DNA of 64,000 bases from JBAXTZ01 sp037129925 (GCA_037129925.1 JBAXTZ010000002.1:53844-117843), one strand, 5' to 3'; counted from the stretch's first letter, positions 1-8,976 are shown. A program made the numbers and translations. The notes: generated by a model from the sequence alone, not told the origin.

Positions 1-51
1 TTTATTGCGGTCGAGAACTTTATTGACGATATCCGAAAGTTGCTGGGGTAG
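1..51 (+). CDS. 3' end of an unidentified gene (partial)
   Basis: The first frame is open from the window edge and ends at a TAG at 49-51, giving the 16-residue C-terminus FIAVENFIDDIRKLLG. It lies 54 bases before polC in the same direction. In Firmicutes polC commonly follows ispG or proS, but this tail is too short for me to assign it to either. The in-frame stop and spacing make a real gene end plausible rather than proven. Confidence 0.4.
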   Translation, partial: FIAVENFIDDIRKLLG

Positions 52-105
52 ATTTATTGATAAAAGCAGCGCGTGCTAAGCAGCGAAATTACGTAAAGAG
101 TGAAT

Positions 106-1491
106 ATGAGTAATTATTTGAAATTTCTTGCAAAATTAAGTATCCCCGAGGCAATTAAAAAAACTTTTCAAGAAGGCGCACTGCAAACAGTTTCGTTTGA
201 TGAAAAAACAGGATCCTTGTATTTGAACGTTCTAATCCAAGAATCAATAGATACTGAACAGCTTTCGACAATTTCGTTAGCGTTAGCTAAATTGCTTGGT
301 GTTAACCAAGTAGTATTCGAAATCGGGCAGTCAGAAAAAATCAATTATAATGTTTTCGCAAGTCAGCCACATGAGATGCTAAACGAAGCCGGAGTTGAGT
401 TTCCGGCTATTGTTTGGCGTTCTCTTGTTACTGCTGCAATTAATGTTCAAAATAACCAAATTATGATTGTTGTCGATAACGATACTGTTGAAAAATTACT
501 GTATGATAATCAAACTATTGAGTTGATAAAACAATTCGTAGTTGAGCATACCGATCATGTTTCTCCAGATAGTGTTGAAATAAATATTGTTGTACAAGAA
601 TTACCCGAAGACAATAATATGATAGAAGAAGATTTGCGGGCTTCTGAAGCTGAAGCCGGTTCTATTTCGTTTGATGACAAGGTTAGCGGCAAAAGTTCGC
701 CAAAAAGTTCCGTCCAATTATTCGGCAAGCCCAGCAAGGTCGTCGCAAAACGGATTTTGGAATTAATTCGTGACGAATCGTCTAATGTCGCGATTGAGGG
801 CAAAATTTTCAAAGTGGAATCGAGAAAAACTGCCAACAAGGCGACAATTATACTTTTTTCGGTCGTAGACGATAGCGAAGCGTTGAATTGTAAGATATTT
901 ATTAGAGCCAACAAAGATGATGACGGGCTAGTTGATCGAATTAAAACAGGACTACTGGTAAGAATTGTTGGTGATATCAAACGTGATCAATACGACAGCC
1001 GCGGCGGCTTGGTTATGGAGCCAAAATCAATTACCGTTTTACCGCCAAAGCCATTACGAATTGACGACTGCGAGCATAAGCGGGTGGAATTTCATTGTCA
1101 TAGTAAAATGAGTTCTTTGGATGCTACAGTTTCGGCTACGGACATTGTCAGTACCGCAGCACGCTGGGGGCATAAAGCCGTTGCAATTACCGATCACGGA
1201 GTGGCGCAATCTTTTCCGGATGCAGCTCGAGCGGCTGCTAAGTATAATAAGTCAGCGCTAGATGCAGGAGTTGAACATCGTATTAAAGTAATCTACGGGA
1301 TCGAGGGTTATCTTGTTCACGATGAGTCAATTGATGATGCTAAGGCGCATCTTTATCACATTATTATTCTGGCAAAGAATACAGTCGGTCTAAAAAATCT
1401 GTATAAGTTGATTTCCGATTCACACTTATTGCGTTACAAAAAGCGACCGCGGATGTTAATTCGGACATTGAAAAGTATCGCGATGGGTTGA
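106..1491 (+). CDS. polC: DNA polymerase III PolC, N-terminal part (frameshifted)
   Basis: This is the front part of the Gram-positive replicative DNA polymerase. It has an N-terminal region, an OB-fold segment at about residues 205-320 and the first half of the PHP domain with metal-ligand motifs HCH (near VEFHCHSKMSS) and TDHGV. The usual DEDD exonuclease insert, which should follow the IYGIEGYLV stretch, is absent: the protein runs straight to HLYHIIILAKNTVGLKNLY. The frame is lost after YKKRPR (about 1450) and closes at the TGA 1489-1491. The next frame restores PolC sequence (DVNSDIEKYRDGLIVGSACE), so one base appears to be missing. ATG 106 is preferred to GTG 100 because it has the AAAGAG purine stretch at a normal distance. 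Confidence 0.85.
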   Translation: MSNYLKFLAKLSIPEAIKKTFQEGALQTVSFDEKTGSLYLNVLIQESIDTEQLSTISLALAKLLGVNQVVFEIGQSEKINYNVFASQPHEMLNEAGVEFPAIVWRSLVTAAINVQNNQIMIVVDNDTVEKLLYDNQTIELIKQFVVEHTDHVSPDSVEINIVVQELPEDNNMIEEDLRASEAEAGSISFDDKVSGKSSPKSSVQLFGKPSKVVAKRILELIRDESSNVAIEGKIFKVESRKTANKATIILFSVVDDSEALNCKIFIRANKDDDGLVDRIKTGLLVRIVGDIKRDQYDSRGGLVMEPKSITVLPPKPLRIDDCEHKRVEFHCHSKMSSLDATVSATDIVSTAARWGHKAVAITDHGVAQSFPDAARAAAKYNKSALDAGVEHRIKVIYGIEGYLVHDESIDDAKAHLYHIIILAKNTVGLKNLYKLISDSHLLRYKKRPRMLIRTLKSIAMG

Positions 1492-3827
1492 TAGTCGGGA
1501 GCGCCTGTGAAGCCGGAGAAGTATTTACCGCAATCGCGACCGGTGAAAGCGCTGCTGAAATCGAACGGATAGCTGAGTTTTATGATTATTTGGAAATTCA
1601 GCCAACGGCTAACAATTCCTTTATGATTCGTAAAGGTCAAGCGCGCAATTATGAACACTTGCAGTCCTTTAACACTCAGATAGTTAAGCTTGGCGAGTTG
1701 CTAAACAAACCTGTATTGGCAACAACTGACGCGCATTTTCTCAATCCTGAAGATGAAATATACCGCAGCATAATTCTTGCCGTTAAAGGTATGGAAGATG
1801 GTAGTCAGCCATTACCACTATTCTTTCGAACTACTAAAGAAATGTTAGCAGAATTTTCCTATCTTGGTGAAGCCAAAGCTTTTGAAGTGGTCGTTACTAA
1901 CACTAATTTGATTGCTGATTCTATTGAAACACTTCAGCCAATACCAAACAAATTGTTTCCGCCAAAAATTCTTGGCGCTGAAGAAGAAATTAAGCAGATG
2001 GCTCTCGATAATGCAAAATTGCAATATGGCGAGCAATTGCCGGAAATTGTCCGTGAGCGATTGGATTTTGAACTTAGTTCAATAATTGGTCACGGCTACG
2101 CGGTTTTATATCTCATTGCCCACAAACTGGTAAGAAAATCCAACGAGGACGGCTATTTAGTCGGGTCACGGGGTTCAGTTGGCTCATCTTTTGTGGCTAC
2201 GATGACCGAGATTACCGAGGTTAATCCGTTGCCGCCGCATTGGCTGTGTCCAAAATGTAAAACTAGTGAATTTGTTATTGACGGTAGTGTGGCAAACGGT
2301 TTTGATTTACCGAATAAAAATTGCCTTTGCGGAGCTGTTTTTCAAAAAAATGGACACAACATTCCTTTTGCCGTGTTCATGGGCTTTGAAGGCGATAAAA
2401 CACCGGATATTGATTTGAACTTCTCGGGCGAATATCAAGCGAAGATTCATAAATTCACCGAGGAATTATTGGGAAAAGAAAATGTATTTCGGGCTGGAAC
2501 AATTTCGACAGTGGCCGAAAAGAACGCTTATGGTTTTGTAAAAAAGTACTTTGAAAAGAAGGGGTTTAGCGCCAGCGAAGCCTATATCGCCTCATTTTCC
2601 GAAGGCTGCGTCGGTGTTAAACGCACGTCCGGACAACACCCGGGCGGTTTGATGGTCGTACCCTATGATATGGAAATATTTGACGTTACTCCGGTGCAAT
2701 ATCCGGCCGAAGCCAAGGACACCGGCATAATCACAACTCACTTTGACTATCATTCTATTCATGATGCTTTAGTAAAGCTAGACAACCTTGGTCACGACGT
2801 GCCGACGATCATCAAAGACCTAAGTGAAATGTCGAGTATCGATCCCAATAGCGTGGCCTTTGACGATGTCCTCACGCTCAGTTTGTTTAGCTCGACTGAG
2901 GCGGTCGGCCTAACCCCGGAGCAGTTGTTGGGTTCAACTGTGGCGACATTCGGAATTCCGGAATTTGGCACAAAATTCGTTCGGGAGATGCTCCGCGATA
3001 CCAATCCCAAAAAATTTAGTGAGTTAGTGCGTATTTCCGGATTCTCTCATGGTACCGACGTTTGGCTGGGAAACGCTAAGGACTTAATAGTTAGTAAAAC
3101 CGCCAAAGTCGGCGAAGTCATTTCCGCACGAGACGATATAATGATTTATCTTATTGATAAAGGTTTAGAGCGAAAACACGCTTTTACCATAATGGAAAAC
3201 GTCCGCAAAGGCAAAGGACTTAGTGCTCTGGACGCGGAAACAATGAAAGCGGCAAAAGTCCCGAACTGGTATATTGAGTCTTGTCGCAAAATAAAGTATC
3301 TGTTTCCGAAAGCCCACGCAGCAGCGTATGTTATGATGGCTTTTCGTATCGCCTATTTTAAGGTTCACGAACCGTTGCCGTTTTATGCCGCGTCATTTTC
3401 GGTAAAAGCTGAAGATTTTGATGCCGAAATGATCTGTAATGGCTTGGAGCGGTTAAAACGCGAATACGAGCTACTGGAACGAAAAGGAAAAGAAATCAGT
3501 GGCAAGGAAGAAGTTTTGATGCCGATAATGGAGCTGGCAATAGAAATGTATTTACGGGGCTTTGAGTTTATGCAAGTTGACTTGCAACGTTCGCATTGTA
3601 AAAAATTTAGAATTGTTGACGGCAAAATCTTGCCGCCGCTCTGCTCGTTGAGCGGATTAGGCGGTAATGCAGCATTGAATATTGAGCGGGAACGTGATGT
3701 CCGACCGTTTACGTCCATAGAAGATATGCAAACCAGAGCGCGAATTAATAAGACGGTTACTGAAGTTATGCGTACTCACGGTTGTCTTGTCGGCATGGAT
3801 GAAACTGATCAAATGACATTATTCTAA
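1488..3827 (+). CDS. polC: DNA polymerase III PolC, C-terminal part (frameshifted)
   Basis: This frame holds the rest of PolC: the second half of the PHP domain with the TTDAHF metal motif, the polymerase core with the catalytic-Asp motif PDIDLNFSGEYQ, a zinc knuckle (CPKCK ... CLCG) between them, and the fingers and C-terminal helix-hairpin-helix region ending MDETDQMTLF. The apparent TTG start at 1488 is only an artefact of the frame; the reading continues upstream in frame to about 1452 with PolC-like residues, so both parts are one broken gene. PolC is normally essential, so a base-calling or assembly error, or a recent lesion with another copy elsewhere, are the options. Parts together are about 1,240 residues, roughly 200 fewer than the Bacillus protein, matching the missing exonuclease. 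Confidence 0.85.
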   Translation: MIVGSACEAGEVFTAIATGESAAEIERIAEFYDYLEIQPTANNSFMIRKGQARNYEHLQSFNTQIVKLGELLNKPVLATTDAHFLNPEDEIYRSIILAVKGMEDGSQPLPLFFRTTKEMLAEFSYLGEAKAFEVVVTNTNLIADSIETLQPIPNKLFPPKILGAEEEIKQMALDNAKLQYGEQLPEIVRERLDFELSSIIGHGYAVLYLIAHKLVRKSNEDGYLVGSRGSVGSSFVATMTEITEVNPLPPHWLCPKCKTSEFVIDGSVANGFDLPNKNCLCGAVFQKNGHNIPFAVFMGFEGDKTPDIDLNFSGEYQAKIHKFTEELLGKENVFRAGTISTVAEKNAYGFVKKYFEKKGFSASEAYIASFSEGCVGVKRTSGQHPGGLMVVPYDMEIFDVTPVQYPAEAKDTGIITTHFDYHSIHDALVKLDNLGHDVPTIIKDLSEMSSIDPNSVAFDDVLTLSLFSSTEAVGLTPEQLLGSTVATFGIPEFGTKFVREMLRDTNPKKFSELVRISGFSHGTDVWLGNAKDLIVSKTAKVGEVISARDDIMIYLIDKGLERKHAFTIMENVRKGKGLSALDAETMKAAKVPNWYIESCRKIKYLFPKAHAAAYVMMAFRIAYFKVHEPLPFYAASFSVKAEDFDAEMICNGLERLKREYELLERKGKEISGKEEVLMPIMELAIEMYLRGFEFMQVDLQRSHCKKFRIVDGKILPPLCSLSGLGGNAALNIERERDVRPFTSIEDMQTRARINKTVTEVMRTHGCLVGMDETDQMTLF

Positions 3828-3844
3828 ATATTTTCTTGTTTTGC

Positions 3845-3873
3845 TTGCTTGCAAGACCGTTACAATGTATAAT
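3845..3873 (+). promoter_or_regulatory. Promoter of the rimP-nusA-infB operon
   Basis: TTGCTT at 3845-3850 and TATAAT at 3868-3873 are separated by 17 bases, a good sigma-A-type match. It lies between polC and rimP and before the hairpin at 3899-3923, so the operon has a short structured leader. Confidence 0.6.
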
Positions 3874-3898
3874 TATGCCATTATTATATACGCTTGCT

Positions 3899-3923
3899 AA
3901 AGAGTGGGGATGCCCCACTCTTT
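3899..3923 (+). terminator. Perfect 11-bp hairpin in the rimP leader (terminator or attenuator)
   Basis: Arms 3899-3909 and 3913-3923 are perfect reverse complements around a 3-base ATG loop. Only TTT and AATCTTA follow, so the T-run is weak. Because it stands downstream of the promoter at 3845-3873 and 13 bases before the rimP ribosome site, it could be the polC terminator or a leader attenuator. Confidence 0.6.
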
Positions 3924-3946
3924 AATCTTATGACCAAGGAGTGTCG

Positions 3947-4405
3947 GTGGATAGACAAAGTATTGAAAAAAAAGTAGCAGAATTAGTTAGTGAAATTATT
4001 TATGGCACCGATTTTGAATTGGTTGATATTGAGTATGTAAAAGAGCGTGACTGGTATCTAAGAGTGCTGTTAGACAAGCCGGGCGGAATTATGATGGATG
4101 ACTGCAGTTTTGTCAGTTCCAAGCTCAATCCGTTGCTGGACACTGTTTTAGATATACCGCAGCAGTATTTTTTGGAAGTTTCTTCGCCCGGGCTAGAGCG
4201 CCCGTTAAAAACGCTTCGCGATTTTGAGCGAAACTTTGGAAAAAAGGTGAAAATAAAGTTTTTTGCTCCAATAGAAGGACAAAAGACTTTGGTTGGAGTT
4301 TTAAACTCAGCTACGGATGCTGGACTAGAATTGCTTATTGATGAAAATCCCATGCATATAGCTATGGATAAGATTGCTTCAATTAAGCTACATATTGAAT
4401 TTTGA
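3947..4405 (+). CDS. rimP: Ribosome maturation factor RimP
   Basis: RimP assists assembly of the 30S subunit in the cytoplasm. The protein is 152 residues, typical for the family, with the N-terminal segment FELVDIEYVKERDWYLRVLLD and the signature VSSPGLERPLK, followed by a C-terminal SH3-like domain. GTG 3947 is chosen over GTG 3941 because AAGGAG (3936-3941) then sits five bases upstream; the earlier GTG overlaps this site. It is the first gene of the classic rimP-nusA-ylxR-ylxQ-infB operon, ending seven bases before nusA. Confidence 0.93.
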   Translation: MDRQSIEKKVAELVSEIIYGTDFELVDIEYVKERDWYLRVLLDKPGGIMMDDCSFVSSKLNPLLDTVLDIPQQYFLEVSSPGLERPLKTLRDFERNFGKKVKIKFFAPIEGQKTLVGVLNSATDAGLELLIDENPMHIAMDKIASIKLHIEF

Positions 4406-4412
4406 GGTTAAG

Positions 4413-5444
4413 ATGCAGGAAAAACTGATTGATATAGTTAAGCAAGTAGCAAAAGAAAAAAATATTAGCGCCGAAGTAATAATTGAAGCGCTTGAAGCAT
4501 CGTTAATTATGGCCTATAAGCGCAATTTTGGCTCAGCAAATAATATTCGGATAGTCAATAGCGATGGCGACTGGCGGATATTTGCGACTAAGGTTGTCGT
4601 GGACGCTGTTGTTGACGCGAAATTTGAAATTGATTTGGCAAGCGCCCAAAAAATCAACGTGAAATTTGCGTTAGGCGATGAAATCGATCTGGAAGTAACT
4701 CCGAAAGATTTTGGACGCATCGCAGCACAAACTGCCAAACAAGTCATTATTCAGCGATTGCGTGATGCTGAACGGAATGTAATCTATGATGAATACACCA
4801 ATCGGGAAAACGATATTTTGTCCGGGAAGATTAGCAGGGTTGATCAAAAAAACGTCCATATTGATTTGGGGCGTACCGAGGCAGTTTTAGCACCAAGTGA
4901 GCAAATACCCGGCGAACGCTATGTTTTGGGCGAGCGAATTAAGGCTTATGTACTCGAAGTTCGTAAAGTATCTAAAGGACCGCAAATTATGGTTTCGCGT
5001 ACCCATCCAGGACTGCTTAAGCGACTGTTGGAATTAGAGGTTCCGGAAATAAAAGAAGGGGTTGTTGAGATTAAAGCAATTTCGCGCGAGCCCGGCTCAC
5101 GCTCAAAAGTTGCAGTATTTTCGAGAAATCCCGAAGTCGATTCGGTCGGAGCCTGTATTGGACACAAAGGCTCTCGCGTGCAGATGATAGTCAATGAACT
5201 ACATGGCGAAAAAATGGATGTCATCCGCTGGTCGGAAGATGTCGCTGAATATATTGCCGGAGCGCTTAGTCCGGCCAAAGTAATTTCTGTAACGGTTAAT
5301 GCTGTCGAAAAAACTTCGCGAGTCGTTGTTCCAGATTTCCAACTAAGTTTAGCAATCGGCAAAGAAGGTCAGAATGCCAGGCTTGCCGCAAAACTTACCG
5401 GCTGGAAAATTGACATCAAAAGCGAGTCGCAGGTCTCTGAGTAG
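4413..5444 (+). CDS. nusA: Transcription termination/antitermination factor NusA
   Basis: NusA binds RNA polymerase and nascent RNA to modulate pausing, termination and antitermination. The 343-residue protein shows the N-terminal polymerase-binding domain, an S1 domain (about 130-200, GKISRVDQKNVHIDLG) and two KH domains (VGACIGHKGSRVQMI and LAIGKEGQNARLAAKLTGW). It lacks the acidic C-terminal repeats of enterobacterial NusA, as usual for Firmicutes. ATG 4413 is preceded by a GAGG site (4404-4407) overlapping the rimP stop; the frame is open upstream but that part overlaps rimP and is not NusA-like. Confidence 0.95.
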   Translation: MQEKLIDIVKQVAKEKNISAEVIIEALEASLIMAYKRNFGSANNIRIVNSDGDWRIFATKVVVDAVVDAKFEIDLASAQKINVKFALGDEIDLEVTPKDFGRIAAQTAKQVIIQRLRDAERNVIYDEYTNRENDILSGKISRVDQKNVHIDLGRTEAVLAPSEQIPGERYVLGERIKAYVLEVRKVSKGPQIMVSRTHPGLLKRLLELEVPEIKEGVVEIKAISREPGSRSKVAVFSRNPEVDSVGACIGHKGSRVQMIVNELHGEKMDVIRWSEDVAEYIAGALSPAKVISVTVNAVEKTSRVVVPDFQLSLAIGKEGQNARLAAKLTGWKIDIKSESQVSE

Positions 5445-5452
5445 GGGGATAG

Positions 5453-5710
5453 ATGAAACACATTCCCGAGAGAATATGCGTCGGGTGCGGCGCCAAATTT
5501 CCCAAACGAGACCTGATAAGAATAGTTTTAACGCCCGATGGTGAAGTTGCCATTGATGATAATGGCAAGGCGCCGGGACGGGGGGCATATGTTTGTGATA
5601 ATGAACAATGCATAAAGACGGCTATTAGTAAAAAAAAGTTAGAGCGTTCGTTAAAGAGCTCTGTTACTGTTGAAATAAAGGAGCAGCTTGTTAATCACGA
5701 AAGAAAATAA
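5453..5710 (+). CDS. ylxR: YlxR family RNA-binding protein (RnpM)
   Basis: An 85-residue member of the DUF448/YlxR family, which binds RNA and in Bacillus has been linked to RNase P. The family signature is visible: RICVGCGAKFPKRDLIRIV near the start and GKAPGRGAYVCDNEQCIKTA in the middle. It lies eight bases after nusA behind a GGGGGAT site and its last 23 bases overlap ylxQ, the standard arrangement in this operon. Confidence 0.92.
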   Translation: MKHIPERICVGCGAKFPKRDLIRIVLTPDGEVAIDDNGKAPGRGAYVCDNEQCIKTAISKKKLERSLKSSVTVEIKEQLVNHERK

Positions 5711-6020
5711 AATCCTTGCGCTGTTGGGATTTGCCCAAAAGGCCGGAAAAATTCACAGCGGCGATACAGCAGTTTTGGCAGCGCTTGAATCAAGAAAAAC
5801 GAAGCTGGTATTAATGGCGCATGACGCTGCTGACAGTACCAGAGATAAACTTATCAAACAATGCGCGAGTGATCGCGTCAAACTTATTGAAATATCCAAC
5901 AAAGACGGTTTGGGAAGCGCTATAGGAAAAGCCCAGCGTGCCGCCGTCGCAATAACCGATCGAAATTTCGCGCAAGCGATATTAAAACGGTACGAGGATG
6001 ACTCGGAGGTGTGTCAGTAA
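5688..6020 (+). CDS. ylxQ: L7Ae/L30e family ribosomal-type protein (YlxQ)
   Basis: A 110-residue L7Ae-fold protein of the YlxQ group, a probable RNA binder whose exact role is unsettled. The N-terminal motif LALLGFAQKAGKIHSGDTAV and the KTKLVLMAHDAADSTRDKL stretch are typical. It uses a TTG start at 5688, set by AAGGAG four bases upstream, and overlaps ylxR by 23 bases. Its TAA is directly followed by the infB ATG, implying translational coupling. Confidence 0.9.
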   Translation: MLITKENKILALLGFAQKAGKIHSGDTAVLAALESRKTKLVLMAHDAADSTRDKLIKQCASDRVKLIEISNKDGLGSAIGKAQRAAVAITDRNFAQAILKRYEDDSEVCQ

Positions 6021-8966
6021 ATGCGCATATATGACTATGCCAAGAAAATGGAAATCGAGAATAAATTGATTTTAGAGGCTTTGGAAAACAATGGTGTTAT
6101 CGGAAAAAAATCATCGAATAGCTTAAGTGCTGATGAAATTAAGTTGTTAGACGGTGTTTTTTCTGGATCAGTCTCAAAAACTGAATCAAAAGCTACAGAG
6201 ACTGTGGCAATTGAGACGCGGACTGCCCAGCAGCCGGGCGCGCCTGTTCGGCGTGTTACGATTGGTTTAGATACAAAACACCGTTATGATTCCCGAAAAA
6301 TTTTGGAAATCAATGCTCGGTTAAGCAATGCTCATGAACGGCAAGCTGTAGCCACAGCACAACCGCCGACGATGACTCGAGAACAGCGTGAATGGCAGGA
6401 AAAACAAAAAATGGAGCAACAAAAATCGGTGACCGATACAGTAAGCCCGACAAAACCTGTCGAAGTCGTAAGCGAAGCTCCAGTGGTTAAGCCGACGATA
6501 GTTGTTAAGAATTCCGGTGAAAATACCGCGTCCCGAGATCAATTACCGCCTCAGGATCATCAGCTACCAAGTGAAGCACGACAACCTGAGCTTGTAAAAC
6601 CTCCGGAGCAACCGACGCGTCCATTATATAATCACAATCCGCGACCTTATGATCCGAACGGTACTATTCCGTCAAAGCCAGGTTGTCAACCTGGACGGAT
6701 GGACAGCCGTCCTTATCAAAGTAATCCGATTGTTAGTAATCAACGTCCTCCATACCAAAACAATACTTCGACAGGTACAAGTGGTGGGTATCAAGGTGGA
6801 CAGCGACCGCCGTATCAAAGCAACAATGCATCCGGTACTGGCGGATATCAAGGCGGACAGCGGCCGCCGTATCAAAGTAACAATACATCCGGCACTGGCG
6901 GTTATCAAGGCGGTCAGCGTCCGCCGTATCAAAGCGGTCCGCGACCGGCGTTTGGACAAAATCGTCCGCCGTTTGATAAAGATAAAGACGGTGATGCAAA
7001 ACCCCAGTACAATAGCACTCGTCGTCCGACAAAACCGGCTGCAACGCCTGAAATAGCCGCGCTCAATAAAGCGCCGCGCAAGAGCAATAATGTCATCGAT
7101 AAGAATAAGAAATTCGGTGATAAACGCGATAAACGCGCAGAAAATGCTACTAAACTTGATAAACACTATCGCGGTCGCAATCAGCGCACCAACTATGTTC
7201 AGACGACACAAAAAATTGATACTCGCCCCAAAAATATCAAAATTCTTGGTAACATTGCTGTAAACGAATTTGCTTCCAAAATGGGCGTAACCTCCAGCCA
7301 AGTAATTATGAAATTGATGAAACATGGTATTATGGCGACCCTTAATCAAGAGATTGATTTGGAAACAGCAATGGTAGTTGGCGAAGATTTCGGTGTGACT
7401 GTTGAAGAGTTGCCACCGGAGGCTGATCCGACTGAAATCATCGAAATAGTCGATTCTGCCGCTGACTTGATGGTGCGTCCGCCGGTTGTAACCGTAATGG
7501 GTCATGTTGATCATGGTAAAACTTCATTACTTGACGCTATTCGTTCTACAAGAGTGGTAGCCGGCGAAGCCGGTGGGATAACCCAACACATCGGAGCCTA
7601 TCAGGTTACTTGTCATGGAAAGAAAATTGCATTTTTGGATACCCCGGGACATGAAGCATTCACTGCAATGCGTGCCAGGGGCGCTCAGGCTACCGATATA
7701 GCGATTTTGGTTGTAGCGGCCGACGATGGTGTTATGCCACAGACTATTGAGGCGATAAATCATGCCAAAGCCGCCGGAGTACCGGTAATCGTTGCAATAA
7801 ACAAGATGGACAAGGAAGGCGCAAATCCTGAACGAGTAAAGCAACAGTTGACCGAATATGGTCTACAATCCGAGGATTGGGGTGGCGAGACAATCATGGT
7901 TCCGGTTTCAGCGCAAAAGCGTACCGGTATCAATGAGTTGTTAGAGATGATTCTTTTAGTCGCTGAAATGAACGATTATCAAGCAAATCCAAATCGTCCG
8001 GCGCAAGGTATAGTCATTGAGGCGCAGTTAGATAAAGGGCGTGGTCCGGTAGCAACAATAATGGTTCAAAAAGGAACCCTGCATATTGGTGACACGGTAA
8101 TTGCCGGTTCTGCTTATGGTAATGTCCGCGCGATGTTCAACGATCGCGGTGAGCGTATTAAAAAGGCCGGTCCTTCAGTACCAGTAGAAATACTTGGTTT
8201 GAACAATGTTCCAGATGCCGGCGACACTGTTTTGTGCGTAGATGAAAAAATCGCCCGTGCTGTTGCTGACAAGCGGTCGGCTAAGCGGAGAATGGACGAA
8301 CAACGGTCAACTGCTAAAGTTTCGCTCGAAGATTTGTTTAAGCAAATTCAAGATGGAAACTTAAAAGATCTGAATATCGTAGTTAAGGCCGACGTTCAGG
8401 GTTCAGTTGAAGCGCTTAAACAGTCGCTGGAAAAAATAACCAGCGAAGAAGTACGAGTTAATATCGTACACGCTGCTGTTGGCGCAATCACTGAGTCAGA
8501 TGTGAATTTGGCCGCAGCTGCCAACGCTTATATCATTGGCTTCAGCGTTCGACCGGATAATAACGCTCGTAAAGCTGCGGAAGAAAAGAATGTAGACATT
8601 CGCATGTATCGCGTAATATATGATGCAATAAATGACGTTGAGACTGCCATAAAAGGAATGCTGGCGCCGAGATTCAAAGAAGTTATCCAGGGTAAAGTTG
8701 AAATTCGCAAGGTGTATGATACATCCAAGGGAATATTTGCCGGCTGTTACGTCCTTGAAGGCAAGGTTACTAATCAATCCAGTGTTCGATTGGTTCGTGA
8801 AAATATTGTATTGCATGAAGGCAAGGTAGATTCTTTGCGACGCTTTAAGGATGATGTCAAAGAGGTCGCCACTGGATATGAGTGCGGCATTGTTTTAGCA
8901 AAATTCCGCGAAATTCATGAAGGTGATGTACTGGAAGTCTTCATCATGGAAGAAATCGCACGCTAA
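6021..8966 (+). CDS. infB: Translation initiation factor IF-2
   Basis: IF-2 is the GTPase that brings initiator tRNA to the 30S subunit and promotes subunit joining. The 981-residue protein has an IF2N domain at the start (MRIYDYAKKMEIENKLILEA), a long low-complexity linker, a second IF2N domain (NIAVNEFASKMGVTSSQV), the G domain (GHVDHGKTSLLD, DTPGHE, NKMDK) and the C-terminal tRNA-binding domains. The linker contains a 19-residue tandem repeat rich in Gly, Gln, Pro and Tyr (see repeat entry). The ATG follows the ylxQ stop directly, with GGAGGT about ten bases upstream. A rho-independent terminator follows. Confidence 0.97.
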   Translation: MRIYDYAKKMEIENKLILEALENNGVIGKKSSNSLSADEIKLLDGVFSGSVSKTESKATETVAIETRTAQQPGAPVRRVTIGLDTKHRYDSRKILEINARLSNAHERQAVATAQPPTMTREQREWQEKQKMEQQKSVTDTVSPTKPVEVVSEAPVVKPTIVVKNSGENTASRDQLPPQDHQLPSEARQPELVKPPEQPTRPLYNHNPRPYDPNGTIPSKPGCQPGRMDSRPYQSNPIVSNQRPPYQNNTSTGTSGGYQGGQRPPYQSNNASGTGGYQGGQRPPYQSNNTSGTGGYQGGQRPPYQSGPRPAFGQNRPPFDKDKDGDAKPQYNSTRRPTKPAATPEIAALNKAPRKSNNVIDKNKKFGDKRDKRAENATKLDKHYRGRNQRTNYVQTTQKIDTRPKNIKILGNIAVNEFASKMGVTSSQVIMKLMKHGIMATLNQEIDLETAMVVGEDFGVTVEELPPEADPTEIIEIVDSAADLMVRPPVVTVMGHVDHGKTSLLDAIRSTRVVAGEAGGITQHIGAYQVTCHGKKIAFLDTPGHEAFTAMRARGAQATDIAILVVAADDGVMPQTIEAINHAKAAGVPVIVAINKMDKEGANPERVKQQLTEYGLQSEDWGGETIMVPVSAQKRTGINELLEMILLVAEMNDYQANPNRPAQGIVIEAQLDKGRGPVATIMVQKGTLHIGDTVIAGSAYGNVRAMFNDRGERIKKAGPSVPVEILGLNNVPDAGDTVLCVDEKIARAVADKRSAKRRMDEQRSTAKVSLEDLFKQIQDGNLKDLNIVVKADVQGSVEALKQSLEKITSEEVRVNIVHAAVGAITESDVNLAAAANAYIIGFSVRPDNNARKAAEEKNVDIRMYRVIYDAINDVETAIKGMLAPRFKEVIQGKVEIRKVYDTSKGIFAGCYVLEGKVTNQSSVRLVRENIVLHEGKVDSLRRFKDDVKEVATGYECGIVLAKFREIHEGDVLEVFIMEEIAR
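6783..6938 (+). repeat. 57-bp tandem repeat inside infB
   Basis: Two full 57-base units (6783-6839, 6840-6896) and a partial third encode GGYQGGQRPPYQSNN(A/T)SGT. The copies differ by a few silent or Ala/Thr changes, so the repeat is in frame and could vary in number between strains. It lies in the disordered linker between the IF2N domains. Confidence 0.85.
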
Positions 8967-8976
8967 TCTAATAATC

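Noticed and set aside
1435..1445. Programmed -1 frameshift in polC at the CAAAAAG stretch
   Set aside because: The stretch is not a full XXXYYYZ slippery heptamer, I see no obvious stimulating structure, and a one-base deletion after YKKRPR preserves the PolC-like RPR better than slipping earlier.
6672..7514. Long 280-residue minus-strand open frame over infB
   Set aside because: It mirrors the repeat-rich and GC-biased linker of IF-2, has no family-like sequence or ribosome site, and the plus-strand frame is a clear essential gene.
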